Assembly: GCF_000003605.2 (NCBI RefSeq)
Contig: NW_003106593.1
Coordinates: 1,051,284 to 1,082,902, forward strand
Direction: 5' to 3'
DNA: 31,619 nucleotides
From: Saccoglossus kowalevskii
Lineage: Eukaryota; Hemichordata; Enteropneusta; Harrimaniidae
Every line of letters begins with the position of its first letter. Positions within the stretch are counted from its first letter, which is position 1. This document shows positions 8,985 to 19,837 of the stretch, piece by piece. Both the position numbers and the translations under genes were made by a program. The notes under the pieces are model-generated. The model searched no databases. It saw nothing but the letters and a program-made list of their open reading frames with translations, and was not told the origin of the DNA.

Positions 8985-11758
8985 ATGTATTATGTACTAG
9001 AATGCGTTTGACCTCTTGAAGTGGAGGTCATGCCCAGCGTGAGAAGAAGTACGATTTGAGTTAGGAAAGATAAAGTGATAACATAATAAATCCATAAAGT
9101 GCGTATATAATCAATGTTATCAATGAGACTAAAGTCAATTAATGTTATTCTATTCTCAACTATCGTTGAAGTCAGCCACACACAATACAATATCTGGAAT
9201 TTAAACTCTTCAGTTTTTCCCACAGCAAAAGTCGTTAACATCAAAATTAATGTTCATTGCATTTGTTACACTTCTGTGGGTGAAACTAATGCATACTGAA
9301 TGTACAGCTTGTTGTCTCTTCAAACATCGTACACATCTTGAACGAATTATTTGGCAGACTAATTAGTTATTTAATTTTATCACACCACACATCACTAGTT
9401 TACAAATTAACAGTACATTCTCAACTGACTACAATATTAAAAAATACAGTAGTCTTTTCGTGAATTGTAATACAAGTATTTTCGAGGCCAACCTCTACGA
9501 AATGTGATTATAATAAGTGGAACATGCACGATTGTGACCGATTGTTATTATGACAACGTGAGTATAACTATTGATTGAATTTCTGAACACATGAAAACGG
9601 CACATACAATATGTAAATCACTTTTAATGACTTTAGTTTTGTTTGATGCCCACCTGCATTATGTCTTCACTATTTTATACAGCACTGTACTGATCTGTAC
9701 TGTATTATTCACTTCACTCAATGTTAAATCTTTTGTGATAATCTGCCTTGATGCTGAAAGTTCAATTTGCATGCCTTGACAAATCATATTATCAGGATTA
9801 TCGCACAGTATGGTGATATATAGATACTCGCCAATTAATTATCGTTTAATAACGGGTATTATATAGGAGCATATTACCTGTTATGTACGCAGCAGGCTAG
9901 CTTGACATGCTCGTGTATCGGCATACATTGGTAGAAATACCAGGGCCACCTTTTCTGCTTCTTGTTTGAAGATAAATTCGGTATTTCCATTGAGGATATA
10001 ATGTATAATTTGTGCAATAAAACGTCTTAATACTACATCTGCATTTGTATGATAAAGTAACACTGTCATTCGGTTATTACATTCGAGCTGGCTATTTAGC
10101 TAGCTGGCTTGGAATAAATAATAATACTGTATAATAATAATTTATTTATGTCATTATTAAATGTGTGTGTGTATCGCGTGTGTATATTACTGGATCTTTT
10201 ATGCACAATGTAAATGTAAATGTTTGTCCCCACTTTAAAATCACTTCAATTCTTTTATAATTAAACACATTATTTGTTGTTCTTAAAATAACAAATGAAT
10301 TATTTTACAACACATATGTTTTATAATAGAACATTTTTGCTTTGGTTGGATAAAACATTTAAAGTGTTTATAAGCTTATCCCCACACTAAAATGCTTCAT
10401 GAGTATTTATAATCTGCATAATTACGAAAAGTGTATATGATGATAACATTGGGATGTTTTTGCACATGACACATTCTGTAAAGTGTTTATGATCACGACA
10501 TGTAGAAAAGTGTCTCAACTGAGAACATGTTTTACTGAAGTGATTTCACGCAAAACACAATCTGATTATTAAAAAGATCTTGTAACACAGACACATTTTG
10601 CATATACATTGCTCATTGCTATTAAAAGTCACATGTAAATAAACGAAATTATGTCACGGACTCATTTGTTTTGTATAAATGTGATATTATTGTGTGATAA
10701 ACATGTCATTTATGTATCGTAGGGTCCTTCCCCTTAATGACTTGACAAAGTAGTGTTGTGTCTGTATTTTTGCTCTACTGTAATGTTTTTCGATTGAGTC
10801 ACTAGTTGTTTTGATTATATAAATTTCATATACAACTTCGTTAGCTGTTCACATATTTCCATTTGAGTAACCTATTTCCACTTTACGCCTTACCAAATTG
10901 GAACATGAAACTCGAGATACTTAAAGATTGTATCAGCGACTACAATATATTGCAAATAAAAATAGTGGGCATTGTGGACCTATTTGTAAATAACGACGAT
11001 AATGAAGATATATTCTATTATGACTAAATTTAAAAATGAATAATGCAATAATATTGTATTTTTTCACCGATTGAAAAGTACACACTCGTGTGTAAACACA
11101 ATATTAAACATTTTTATACAATTTTTACCATCATTTTTGTTCTTGAACACTATTTCAATGTATAAATTTCAAAGACTAAATTATTCTGGGCTTGAGGCTT
11201 ATACTACTTGAATTAACTTATTTAACTGAAGTGGCTTTTTTGTGAATGCAGACTGGGCAGTAAATGTGTTTTTGTGTTTATTTTAGAAACATCTAGCTCT
11301 CATCACACGAAATAAAATGTCAAATCACACGATTGAGCCACGAATAGTGTTTTATTTCTGCAGTTATAATGGCACAACAGATTGTATTATATGTAACTGA
11401 TATGTTCAGGATACGCCTTGTTCGAATATAGGTAATTTGCATTTTTGTTGTCACTTCAGCTCGAGCAAACTGTTCCCTTTATTTAACATTTGCGAATTCG
11501 TGTTAGTAAGGCCCATGACTGTACTTGTAGTAGGTAAGTGTTAGTAAGGGTGTCGATATATCAGTGAAAGTTATGGCTACGATTACACTTAGTACTTGTT
11601 AGAGCCACGAGTATAATTAGTCAAGTAAAGTTCACGTATAATAATGTAGCTATCAGTATTGAACAACTATAACACGTTTCTGTTTTTCATATGCAGAACA
11701 GTAGTATGTAAAGTGAATGTACTCTCCGAACTCACTTGTATGATAACGCAATATTTTC
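8985..11758. other. Gene-poor sequence upstream of gene B
   Basis: AT-rich, with GT-rich microsatellite at about 10163-10185. Short ORFs such as 9881-10069 on the minus strand (ending YADTRACQASLLRT) have no recognised motif. I see no exon with convincing splice sites. Confidence 0.5.
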
Positions 11759-11763
11759 TATAT

Positions 11764-11770
11764 TATAAAT
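11764..11770 (+). promoter_or_regulatory. TATA box of gene B
   Basis: TATAAAT begins 41 bases before the ATG of the signal-peptide exon. A start site about 30 bases downstream would leave a very short 5' leader. Position and motif agree, but there is no transcript evidence. Confidence 0.5.
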
Positions 11771-11804
11771 AGGGTGACGGATGAGTGTACATACTGTAAT
11801 AGTC

Positions 11805-11871
11805 ATGAAACTGTTTGCTGTGCTCACCTATATGCTGGTAACGACAATATCAGATGCTAATCCAATCACAG
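11805..11871 (+). CDS. Gene B, signal-peptide exon
   Basis: The ATG at 11805 opens 22 codons (MKLFAVLTYMLVTTISDANP, then IT) ending at a GTAGTT donor at 11872 in phase 1. This is a classic signal peptide: Lys at position 2, a hydrophobic core, small residues before the cut (likely after SDA or ISD), then the mature N-terminus. The leftover base makes a Gly codon with the exon at 31246, the same phase as all gene A joins. It lies downstream of gene A's last exon and carries its own TATA box. I infer it starts the next member of the same family, although 19 kb of repeats separate it from the next visible exon. A different secreted gene is possible. The donor is slightly weak. Confidence 0.55.
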
Positions 11872-12599
11872 GTAGTTTATTCAGTTATTCTATGTCGTAT
11901 CGTTTTATTGTCTACAAGTAGGGTTTATGCACTTACCTCCGCTGTGCGTCGGTTGATACTCCACTGTACTGTCTTGCGATAGTCTCATAATAAGCTCATA
12001 TTATTTTCAGTATTTTTTATATTAATTAGGCATGTTGGCATTTAGTATTGTTATACCTCATTACCAGGAGGGTTCTCTGACACGGTCACTCACATTAACA
12101 CATTTTGCGAGTCAATACCTTCGACGATTAACTAGTTAGCAAGTTATGAATTGAACCATGGATCGAACCTTGATATGTATTTGGGTGTGACCGCTGAGGA
12201 CTACGCAAGGATGTCATATACAAAAGAAATAGTATCGCACGTTTGCCTGTGAGTTTTTGTGATATATGTTTTTTCCGCGATGAAGGGCTTTTGTGATTAA
12301 AATAAAATTGCATAGAAATGATGAATAATTGGCGTCGGATTATTTCATTTATACAAATAACTGACGTAGAAACATATTTTATATATTTCAAGAATGCCAC
12401 AAAACGTTACCATGACTTGATTGCATAAGACGTGTATAGATTGCATAAGACGTTTAAATACACTAATGTACATCTCTCATCAAGTGTATTCATAACATGT
12501 CATCTGCATAGCTGTATTTATATGTATTCATTGCGTACACAAACATCAACTCTTGTCATCTTGGCCAAAATTGTTATTATTAAAATTAATTATCACAGA
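11872..12599 (+). other. First intron of gene B before the repeat block
   Basis: No gene is seen. It contains a minus-strand tRNA-like box pair (12161-12203) and a direct repeat of GATTGCATAAGACGT at 12419-12433 and 12439-12453. The gypsy-2 remnant starts at about 12600. Confidence 0.45.
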
Positions 12600-12927
12600 A
12601 GCTTGGATAGTCTAGAGGCAAAATGTGTTTTCAGTGCTATGTCAAAACGGTATTGAATGACATCCTCAAGCGGACAACAGCGACCACACCCAACAACGAC
12701 CACACTCAAACATATGTAGGTTCCAACTGTTCTTCCAGAGTTGAATCAAGTATGACCTATCTCTCTTCTCCTCAGTCAATTGACTATCCTCTCCCAACTC
12801 TCTACGTACTACAACCAAACTACACCCACTATCATGAAGGACCTCTGCCTCAGTACTGACAATAAAGTCTTGAACAACAGGCATACCACTCAATATCCTA
12901 TTAGCTGGTGCAACACTGGCAACAGTA
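12600..12927 (-). pseudogene. Gypsy-2 aspartic protease fragment
   Basis: On the minus strand the frame through MPVVQDF and EVLHDSGCSLVVVRRELG carries the retroviral-type aspartic protease signature (DSG in place of DTG). The preceding VASVAPANR text is like that before other SCAN-type gypsy proteases. It is the continuation of the gag reading frame at 14634, from which LINE A separates it. A frame change follows after SYLIQLW, and no RT of this element is seen below 12600, so the copy is truncated. It is non-functional. Confidence 0.65.
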
Positions 12928-12933
12928 ATAATT

Positions 12934-14627
12934 ATTTATTATTGGTATGCGTTTACTTCAGATCATAAACAATCCATAGCAAAAAAAATACAAGTCGAAA
13001 AATCCTATTCTCCCATAATTTCCATATTAAACTCTGGGAATGAATTGAAATGTACAATGTTGTTGTTACAATGGGGTTGTTAGATGAAAGGTGCAGTCTA
13101 CCCATAAAGCTAAATGTCTTTTTCCGAAGAATTTCATCAAAAGATCTAATATAAAAATTAACAAACAATGCCCTTTTACTCTGTACTACAGAATGTGAAT
13201 ACCCAGATAATTTACGAAACACAAGTGAGTGTGCTCTCCTAATAGAGTTAAAACTACAAAGTGTAAAATTAGACAACAAAAATGCACAATATGGAATATC
13301 ACAGAATACAGAAAATAAATGACATTTATCAGCTAAGGACGCAAATTTAAAATCGCGAATAATCGCGTTGCCTTTCACATAAATGAGACCAGATTTGGTC
13401 TGAATGTCAACATTGTCATTAAGGTCACTAGTGATCAAGCGTCCCAGATATTTATATACAGTGACGTAATCAAGTAGTCTACCACTTAATTAAATTGACA
13501 CATTCCTTAACCTTCGAAAACGAGGCTGAAAAAGATAGAGTTAAGTTTGCCACACCGTTCGCAAGTACCAACTAGCAATTGTTGACCATATGCTCCTGTA
13601 CTGAATACTACAATATCGTCAGCATAAAATAAATGATTAAACAACCAAATGGAAGGGAGGATAGTTCAGTACTAAGTATACCACCCTGTTTCACACCGTT
13701 TGTCGAATGAAAAACATCAGAAAAACAATTATTCCATCTAACAACAATTGTTTGGAGCTTGTACCAAACAATTAAAACTTTCATTAAATAAGTCTTAACA
13801 CCCCTAAGTAATAACTTTTCAAAAATAATATTATGACGAACATAATCGAATGCTTTTGAGGCATCCATAAACATAACAACAGGTGTATTTAATCTCATAC
13901 AATATGACAAAACTTCTTTTAAAACAAAAATAGACATGTCAGTACCATGATCTGGCTTAAACCAAAACTGATAATTACTAGTAGAAAGGCAGTCAATACA
14001 TCTATTGAGCCAAACTTTCTCTAACAGTTTTGATGACACAGTTGCAACAGCAACCGGACGATAATTAGACTGGTCTCAGATATTGTCCCCGGGATCTTTT
14101 GGAATGGGGACTAAAACAGTAGACATAAACTGATTAGGTACAAAACCATGGATCAAAATTGCAGAAAAACAAAGGGATAGCAATACATAGACCCTAGGGG
14201 TGCATATTAAAAAACTCGGTACTAAGACCATCAATACCTGGAGAAGCTCCTGATTTTAACTCTTTTATCATATTCGAAATTTCTTCAGGGGAAACTAACA
14301 TATCTGTAGTAAAATCAGATGTGAGGATTTCAATATTAAAATCCGCACCTGTCTTAGTAAGTAAGTAAAGACTTGTAATGACGTTGCCACATATCTGACA
14401 CAGTAATGTCACCAGTACAACCACCGACAGTAGTAGGTGGTGTCAATTTTGTTTTTCGTAAGGAAATTCTTTTCCAATAATCGACAGGGTCATTTTAAGA
14501 CTCTCCACCAAAGCATTGGCTCTAAGCTCGTTTTCCGTTTTTTACATCTGACAAGTTGCCTTTTAAATTGGGCTCTAGACTTACGCATAATTTCAAAAAA
14601 TCATTGCTCCTTCCAAATTAGAAAATC
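12934..14627 (-). mobile_element. LINE A, 5'-truncated non-LTR retrotransposon inserted in gypsy-2
   Basis: It is flanked by 6-bp target-site duplications, ATAATT at 12928-12933 and 14628-14633. Removing the element rejoins the gypsy-2 gag-protease frame without a shift, which supports these exact ends. The 3' end has an AATAATAAATAATT-type tail instead of pure poly(A), as in several invertebrate LINEs. The endonuclease half is absent, which is typical of 5' truncation. The insertion is younger than gypsy-2. Confidence 0.75.
12953..14424 (-). pseudogene. LINE A ORF2: reverse transcriptase and C-terminal region
   Basis: Reading on the minus strand, EEISNMIKELKSGASPGIDG is the first RT block (K..SPGxDG). 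Then FWFKPDHGTDMSI, VMFMDASKAFDYVRH (the first catalytic Asp, 'DxSKAFD') and NGVKQGGILS follow. The YADD catalytic pair is read in a neighbouring frame at about 13610. The C-terminal part (13438-12953) has KYLGRLITSDLNDN and IRRAHSLVFRKLSGYSH, matching the region after RT in marine invertebrate LINEs. Several frameshifts and stops (near 14200, 14080 and 13500) break it, so it is dead. The RT assignment is firm; the exact clade is not. Confidence 0.8.
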
Positions 14628-14633
14628 ATAATT

Positions 14634-15703
14634 GGCAGCTCATGTCCACATTTCAACACAACTCTATCGCGTTCCTGTAATGCCTATTTGCATCTGTAAT
14701 TTCGTGAACTACACAAGTAGCACTGATTTCCTGTGAATCATTACTACTCTGATCACATGTCAACATCACAGCTACATTAATCTGAGGCTTGGGACTAACG
14801 CTTAGGACAACTGGCAGCAGATCTGGAGTAATTTGGATCATCACAAATATAACAGCCTGACTTTGGATTAGACAGACCAAATCGACCCTGTCCTTTTTCT
14901 TTCTGACCTGTGCTCCGGAACTGACCTTTCTGATTCTGACTACCACTTTGAAACTGACTAGATTTCAGTTTGTTACCACCTGTCTGTCTACGTGCATCTC
15001 TAAACTGAATCAGCTAATTCAGCCACTTCTTTAACTGACTTTGGTGACCTTTCACCCATGAAAATAGACAACTCATTACTAAAAGTACTCATCAATTAAT
15101 TTCTCATCAATAAGTCATTAGCTCCATCAAAACTATGATCAACTTCAGACTGCTCTACCTATCGGTCAAAATAACTACTTAATCTAGCTGCAAATTGCGA
15201 AATGCTCTCTCCACCTTCTGTGTCCTACTTGTTCTTTCTATACTTCTTCATCTATATCACAACGCTTTAACAAAGCTACCTTTACAACATTGTACTTAAT
15301 GAACTCTGCTGCAGACAATGCAGGGAACACATACAAAGCTTTGCCTATCAACAATGCACTAAGATTCATCTATCCATTCCAACTATCACGCGGCCATTTC
15401 CAAGTTGCTGCAAATCGCTCGAAGCTTCACTTCAAGTTCATGCTTTCTTATTTTCTCTTTTTCTTCGCGGTCTCGTTCTCTTCCTATTGCCTCATTGGTC
15501 AAGCTTTCAGCCTCACGTTCTCTGTCTCTTTCCTCACATTCAATTCTCAACCTTTCAGAGTTTGGCTGCTCTCTCATCCCTCTCTTCACGCTCTTTCTTG
15601 TTCTCCTCGTGCTTTCTCTTCTCACGCTTTGTCCTCATAAATTAAGTCAGCTCTTTCCCCTTATACCCCAACGTAACTCTTCGAGTTTAATAAGAATATT
15701 CAT
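14634..15703 (-). pseudogene. Gypsy-2 gag (SCAN-type capsid, zinc knuckle)
   Basis: It begins at the ATG at 15701-15703 (MNILIKLEELRW), 98 bases after the primer site. A long charged coiled-coil-like stretch follows (EREAESLTNEAIGRERDREE). Then comes a capsid region in several frames: LIGKALYVFPALSAAEFIKY, VALLKRCDIDEE and FMGERSPKSVKEVAELADS, the pattern of SCAN-type Gag in fish and invertebrate gypsy elements. Next are a basic Gln/Ser-rich region and one zinc knuckle, CYICDDPNYSRSAASC. The end reads VVLKCGHELPI, the usual text before the protease. Many stops and shifts are present. LINE A interrupts it at 14628. Confidence 0.75.
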
Positions 15704-15800
15704 GCTGAAAAAGGTGTAATTCAGTTTCAGTAGTAATGGTATATTAAATAAAGCAAGCTGGTCTGACATCACCACGTTCTCTAGACCTTAAAAATCACTA

Positions 15801-15817
15801 TCCCACTTCTGACACCA
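15801..15817 (-). other. Gypsy-2 primer-binding site (tRNA-Leu type)
   Basis: On the minus strand this reads TGGTGTCAGAAGTGGGA, complementary to a 3' end of tRNA-Leu type including CCA. It lies 3 bases inside the LTR and upstream of gag, where a primer site must be. Confidence 0.75.
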
Positions 15818-15820
15818 AAT

Positions 15821-16433
15821 GGAGATATGTAAATGTACGAAAAAACAAGCACTGCGAGCTTCGCTGCGATTTCGCAATGACGAAAAAACAGGCGAGTTCG
15901 AAATGGAAAAAATCGACGATTGAGAGTTCGCAATGCCAAAGACCTGACGATTTACAGTTCGGAATGGCACAAAAGCAGTCGAATGACAGTTCACTGTAAC
16001 ACATAGAAAAAAGGCTGATTTATATTTGTGAGCGCTGCTGCGGTGGAAAGTAGAAAACAGTTTTGAAACGTTGTGTGAGCCATCAAAGTCATGCCGACAG
16101 TCAACCAAAGGTAGGTGTGGATTTACGCAATCCTGCTGTTACATTGTATCAAACAGGAAAGGGAGAGATTTGACACAGCATAATAAAAGTCAAACTCTCT
16201 TACAAGGACATTTCATTAGATAATTATTTGAGGAAAAAACGTTGAGACAGGATGTAATTCTCAGCGTTCCGCAGATCCATTGTAGTCATAGCTCTAATGA
16301 AACGACCCAGAATGTGGCGTGCAGTCTGCAGACAGCGGTACTTTCACTGGCAAACTGCACTGCAATGTGAATCATTACAAATATAAAAACCTGGCCGTTA
16401 TTTTATATTTATTAGAAATAAACAACTTACATA
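15821..16433 (-). mobile_element. Gypsy-2 5' LTR
   Basis: On the minus strand it ends in CA just before the primer site and probably starts TGTTTATTTC at about 16433. A diverged copy in the opposite orientation lies at 27437-27870. The shared stretch covers the segments AGTTTGACTTTTATTATG, GGTTTTTATATTTGTAA and CTGCTGTTACATTGTA. The outer boundary is approximate, because I see no clear target duplication. Confidence 0.6.
15894..15985. repeat. Three diverged 30-31 bp tandem units inside the LTR
   Basis: Units start with GAGTTCG, GAGTTCG and CAGTTCG at 15894, 15924 and 15955, each followed by a variant of AATGG..GACGATT. A partial unit starts at 15986. The arm at 27437-27870 has fewer units. 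Confidence 0.5.
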
Positions 16434-16805
16434 TTCTCCAGATAATGAATTGTTTGTTTTATCGGGAATGAACGGTATTATATTCCTGGGATCACAACGT
16501 AATTTTAATGATATACCCTACTAAGTACTTTAAGAATGTAGTAGACTTTCGTGGTGATTGTTTTTCATTTTATTTTTATTTATTAACCTGTGACTTATAC
16601 ATATAGGCAACCATACGACCCTGTTTTTTTATTAAATCACGTTTCGATTTAAAAAAAAAGACTTTTTAAAAATATAAATAATTTACAAGTAACCAAAATC
16701 TCGGGAATGTGCACTTCGGCTAAGCCCATCAGAGCCAAAACAATAACATTTGTAATTAGCACAACCCCGCAAATAAATTTGTAGTTACCAAGTTTATTTT
16801 GAAAA
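16434..16805. other. Unassigned sequence beside the LTR
   Basis: Low-complexity T- and A-rich DNA. A minus-strand ORF (16649-16843) has a hydrophobic stretch but no recognised motif. I see no gene. Confidence 0.4.
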
Positions 16806-17036
16806 ATGGAACAAAAATCGGAAAAAGAGCGCTCCAATGACAAGCGAAACCTGCAAGTTTCTGAATAGCAGAAGCGTGATTTTTACTACGAAACACAGTC
16901 CCTCTCAGAAACAAAGTCGGACGAGTCGACAACAGTCAAGTCGAGTGAAAACCCAAGTGGCATTTGCGCCACCACACCGGTGACTGAAGATACCACAGTA
17001 ACCACCCCAAATGCTGACGATGACCAAACTGTATAG
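16806..17036 (+). pseudogene. Hydrophilic ORF remnant with one internal TAG
   Basis: The ATG at 16806 opens MEQKSEKERSNDKRNLQVSE. It is stopped by TAG at 16866-16868 and continues in the same frame for 55 codons (QKRDFYYETQSLSETKSDES and on, rich in Ser/Thr/Asp) to TAG at 17034. The composition is that of a disordered terminal region. The family is unknown. It sits between the gypsy-2 LTR and a gypsy-1-like fragment, so it may belong to a transposon. Confidence 0.3.
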
Positions 17037-17064
17037 TCCAGTCATTAAACATTTTTTAATCATG

Positions 17065-17110
17065 GAGATTCAACAAAATTGTTGGAAAAGGGTTTCTCGG
17101 CAGTTATCAG
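17065..17110 (+). repeat. Orphan gypsy-1-type fragment, opposite orientation
   Basis: Bases 17065-17090 are identical, over 26 bp, to the reverse complement of 21601-21626, which lies in the integrase C-terminus of gypsy-1. After an indel, TCAGCTCTTCA is shared as well. The flanks do not match, so this is a small scrap of the same family. Confidence 0.5.
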
Positions 17111-17188
17111 CTCTTCAGAACCTCTACTTTAAAGAAAAATAGTTTACCAAATACAATTTGAAAATAGGTCATAAGTATTAAACTAGCT

Positions 17189-17600
17189 AAGATAAAAACA
17201 TGTGTGATGTTCTAAGTCATATCAGATTGACAAACAAACACAATAATATGTGTTTTCAATTTTAAATTTACTAACAATTTCAAAATGAACACCGAATGTA
17301 CCAAAATATAGGTAAAATCCAAGATGGTCGCCATATTAAATAACAAAATAGAAAGTATATCATAAATATAGAACAAACTAAGATAAAAAAACGTTCATGA
17401 TGTGCTTATTTATCAGTTTGGCAAAATAAACATAACGGTATATATTTTTCAGTATTAAATTTACTAACAAAGCTGAAAATGTCTCACATACATGGACCCA
17501 AGATAAAAACATAATTATTGAATCTACCTAATCAGCTTGGAAAAATAAATGCAACACAATGTATTTTTCAGGTTTAGATTTATTATAAAATTCAGAATGT
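17189..17600. repeat. Three diverged tandem units
   Basis: Each unit starts with AAGATAAAAA (17189, 17380, 17500). Each is followed by a Gln-codon-like TCAG(A/C/T)TTGG/CAAA block, an ATAT..TTTTCA block and a TTTA(C/T)TA..AA block. The spacings are about 190 and 120 bp, so the units differ in length. The copies are old. Confidence 0.45.
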
Positions 17601-18000
17601 GCAAAAAACTACTCTAAAAATCACTCTAATGTTCTGAATATATTCAAAACCCAGGTACAGTCAAATGTATAATGATAACATTACTCAATATTCAATATGA
17701 CTCAATACATACACGTTAGTTGCTGGATAGCATTTAATATGACAGACATGGAAATATTGAGAAATTTAACTAATGTGTTCACATGAACTTGGGTGTCAAT
17801 AATCTATAGTGTCAGGAGTTGGTCCGTTGCTGCATGTTGTCCATATATATTGCCCACATGCCAAGTTATATGGAAGTCAATTTCTTTACAAGAACAAGTG
17901 TGTTGTCACACTTCCCAGTGCAGTTGCATTTAATGATCTTAAGTAGTGATTCTGGTGCAGCCACTTGATCCATTCTGCATGTATGGGTTCAATATGCTCG

Positions 18001-18255
18001 TTAAAAATTCAAATCTGAACCATGTTTGCAATCACAGATGATTGCAAAAGCCTCATTACCAGCTACCTCAATATCAGTATGAGTTTTATTTGGTAGTATG
18101 AACACCTCAGAGATTTTCTTGAGGCTACGATATTTCCCCATAGCTGATATTTTTCCTATGTCATAGAACCTTGATGTAGTGTCACACCCTGATAATGCAT
18201 GAATAAAGAGAGATCTGCTTAGGTCAGGGTCAAGATTCTTCTGCAGAATGGGCAT
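18001..18255 (-). pseudogene. 'SGCDT' motif segment of the family copy
   Basis: An open frame of 84 codons contains RSLFIHALSGCDTTSRFYDI followed by GKISAMGKYRSLKKI. This is the family's most recognisable motif (ALTGCDT..F...GK). It lies downstream of VVVGDDTDLLVLL at about 18340 and upstream of a frameshifted Cys-rich end at 17810-17990. Confidence 0.6.
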
Positions 18256-19028
18256 ATCAGTGAGCTTTGTACTAGTCTTAGGATAGATGGGCTCATGGTA
18301 TGTGAGTCCAAAGTGGTGTTGAGCAGAACGAGCAGATCAGTGTCATCTCCTACAACTACAACAGGCATCGTTATAGCTGTACAGGTAGATATAACAATGT
18401 CATAATCAGCATCCCCGTGTGAGTGTCTGACCTGAATGCCCTCCTCTTTCTCTAACTCAGATCAATAAATTTCTGTTTGTTTCTTGTATTTCCTAGAAAT
18501 GTCTTCTTTTTCATTTTGAGCAACATATCTGGGGTGAAGTCTACATCCACTCCTACCTCAGTACCTGTTTTTTTTGGTGAGTTGCATCCTTTGTAGAAGG
18601 ACCCTTGCTGTAGGCATCGAATAGCGAATTCGTACACATTTCACATATAGTTGGCAGAGATTGGCATATTATGTTGACGTGGGCCAGTGCAGCTGCTGTA
18701 ATAGCGCACCTCCATCAATGACATAAGCCACACGGATGGGCAACTCAGTGATGACACATCCTGGCACCTTCTTGACTAGCCCATTCAGTAGATCAGCTTT
18801 ATCTGCAAGTCGCATGAACAATTTCTTGTCAAATAAAGATGTGGGATAAGAGCACAGTTCAAACTGGACCAGTTTATGGAGTTCAATAGTGCCAATGCCA
18901 GCAACAATGAGGCGCTGGTATAGCTGTTGAAGATTAATGTGGATTTCTGACCACCAACTGACACATGCACCGAGGATGCATGAAGTATTGCCTTATTGTT
19001 TTTTAGAGAATTTGTACTTTGAAACTGA

Positions 19029-19837
19029 CTATCCCACCACTGATTCTATAGCACTAACACTTTCAGCAGAGTCAACATTTACCGACCCATCTGCTATGAT
19101 TTCTGATGACAAGCTCAAGAGCTCCTTATTATTCTTGGATAATGGCTTTCTCTTTTGAAAATAATCAATAATTGACTGCAGATCTTTGGCATCGCGCTTG
19201 AGCTTTGCTGGTGCAAGACCTTTGTGTACCCCTGTACTGGTGTTTGATATATATGTCACCTCTTTCATGGTATTGTGCACATCACCACATGCATGCATTG
19301 ATAATAACCAGATCAGATTTGTTGATTCCTGAAAACCACGTCCCCTAGTCAGCCTGCCAACAGATGTTATACTACCTATCAGAACTTGCTCAATGTACAG
19401 ATCACTAAATATTCCTGTCCAATAAATGTCACTGTGCCAGAGTACAAACAGTCCTTCTACAAATTTTATATATACAGCAGGGAGTGTTTCTTCCAATATA
19501 TACATTTTCTCTAAATAAAGTGGCGTTGTATAATTATTGTGACCTGATGCTACTAGATATGGAAGCATTTCATGAAGTGACTGAAGATAAAGTTTCAAAT
19601 TGCCAGTACGAGCTGATCGAATAAGTGACCGTAGGACGACTACCAGGTGCATATACATGATCCACAGCTTTGCTGTGCGGTACGGTGCCATGGATGTGCT
19701 CCACTTCTTTATGGATGACTGTAGCTGAGAAATGATATCTGATGTGAGAGCATCTTCCAGACTAATATTCCCTTCATTGATTTTGAACACCAACTCATTA
19801 GCCCTGTCAAGAAGGGCAAAGGACTCTGCATTTGATA
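19029..19837 (-). pseudogene. Largest intact exon of the 'SGCDT' family copy
   Basis: The acceptor TTATTTTCAG is followed by an open frame of about 269 codons, joined in phase 1 to the exon at 19936-20041 (ending DMEEDVIEEG). Recognisable conserved blocks are KKWSTSMAPYRTAKLWIMYM, LHEMLPYLVASGHNNY, YWTGIFSDLYIEQVLIGSI and RLTRGRGFQESTNLIWLLSM. Such blocks lie in the middle of the family protein. The frame stops at the end of SAIESVVG, and the following blocks are in shifted frames, so this exon is the best-preserved part. It could be mistaken for a gene of its own. Confidence 0.6.

Noticed and set aside
10340-10390. Imperfect inverted repeat GGATAA..TTATCC
   Set aside because: Only 6 bp of stem around a long AT-rich loop, expected by chance.
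15290-15719. Plus-strand ORFs of 104 and 116 codons rich in Ser/Phe/Leu
   Set aside because: They are antisense shadows of the charged coiled-coil part of gypsy-2 gag on the minus strand.
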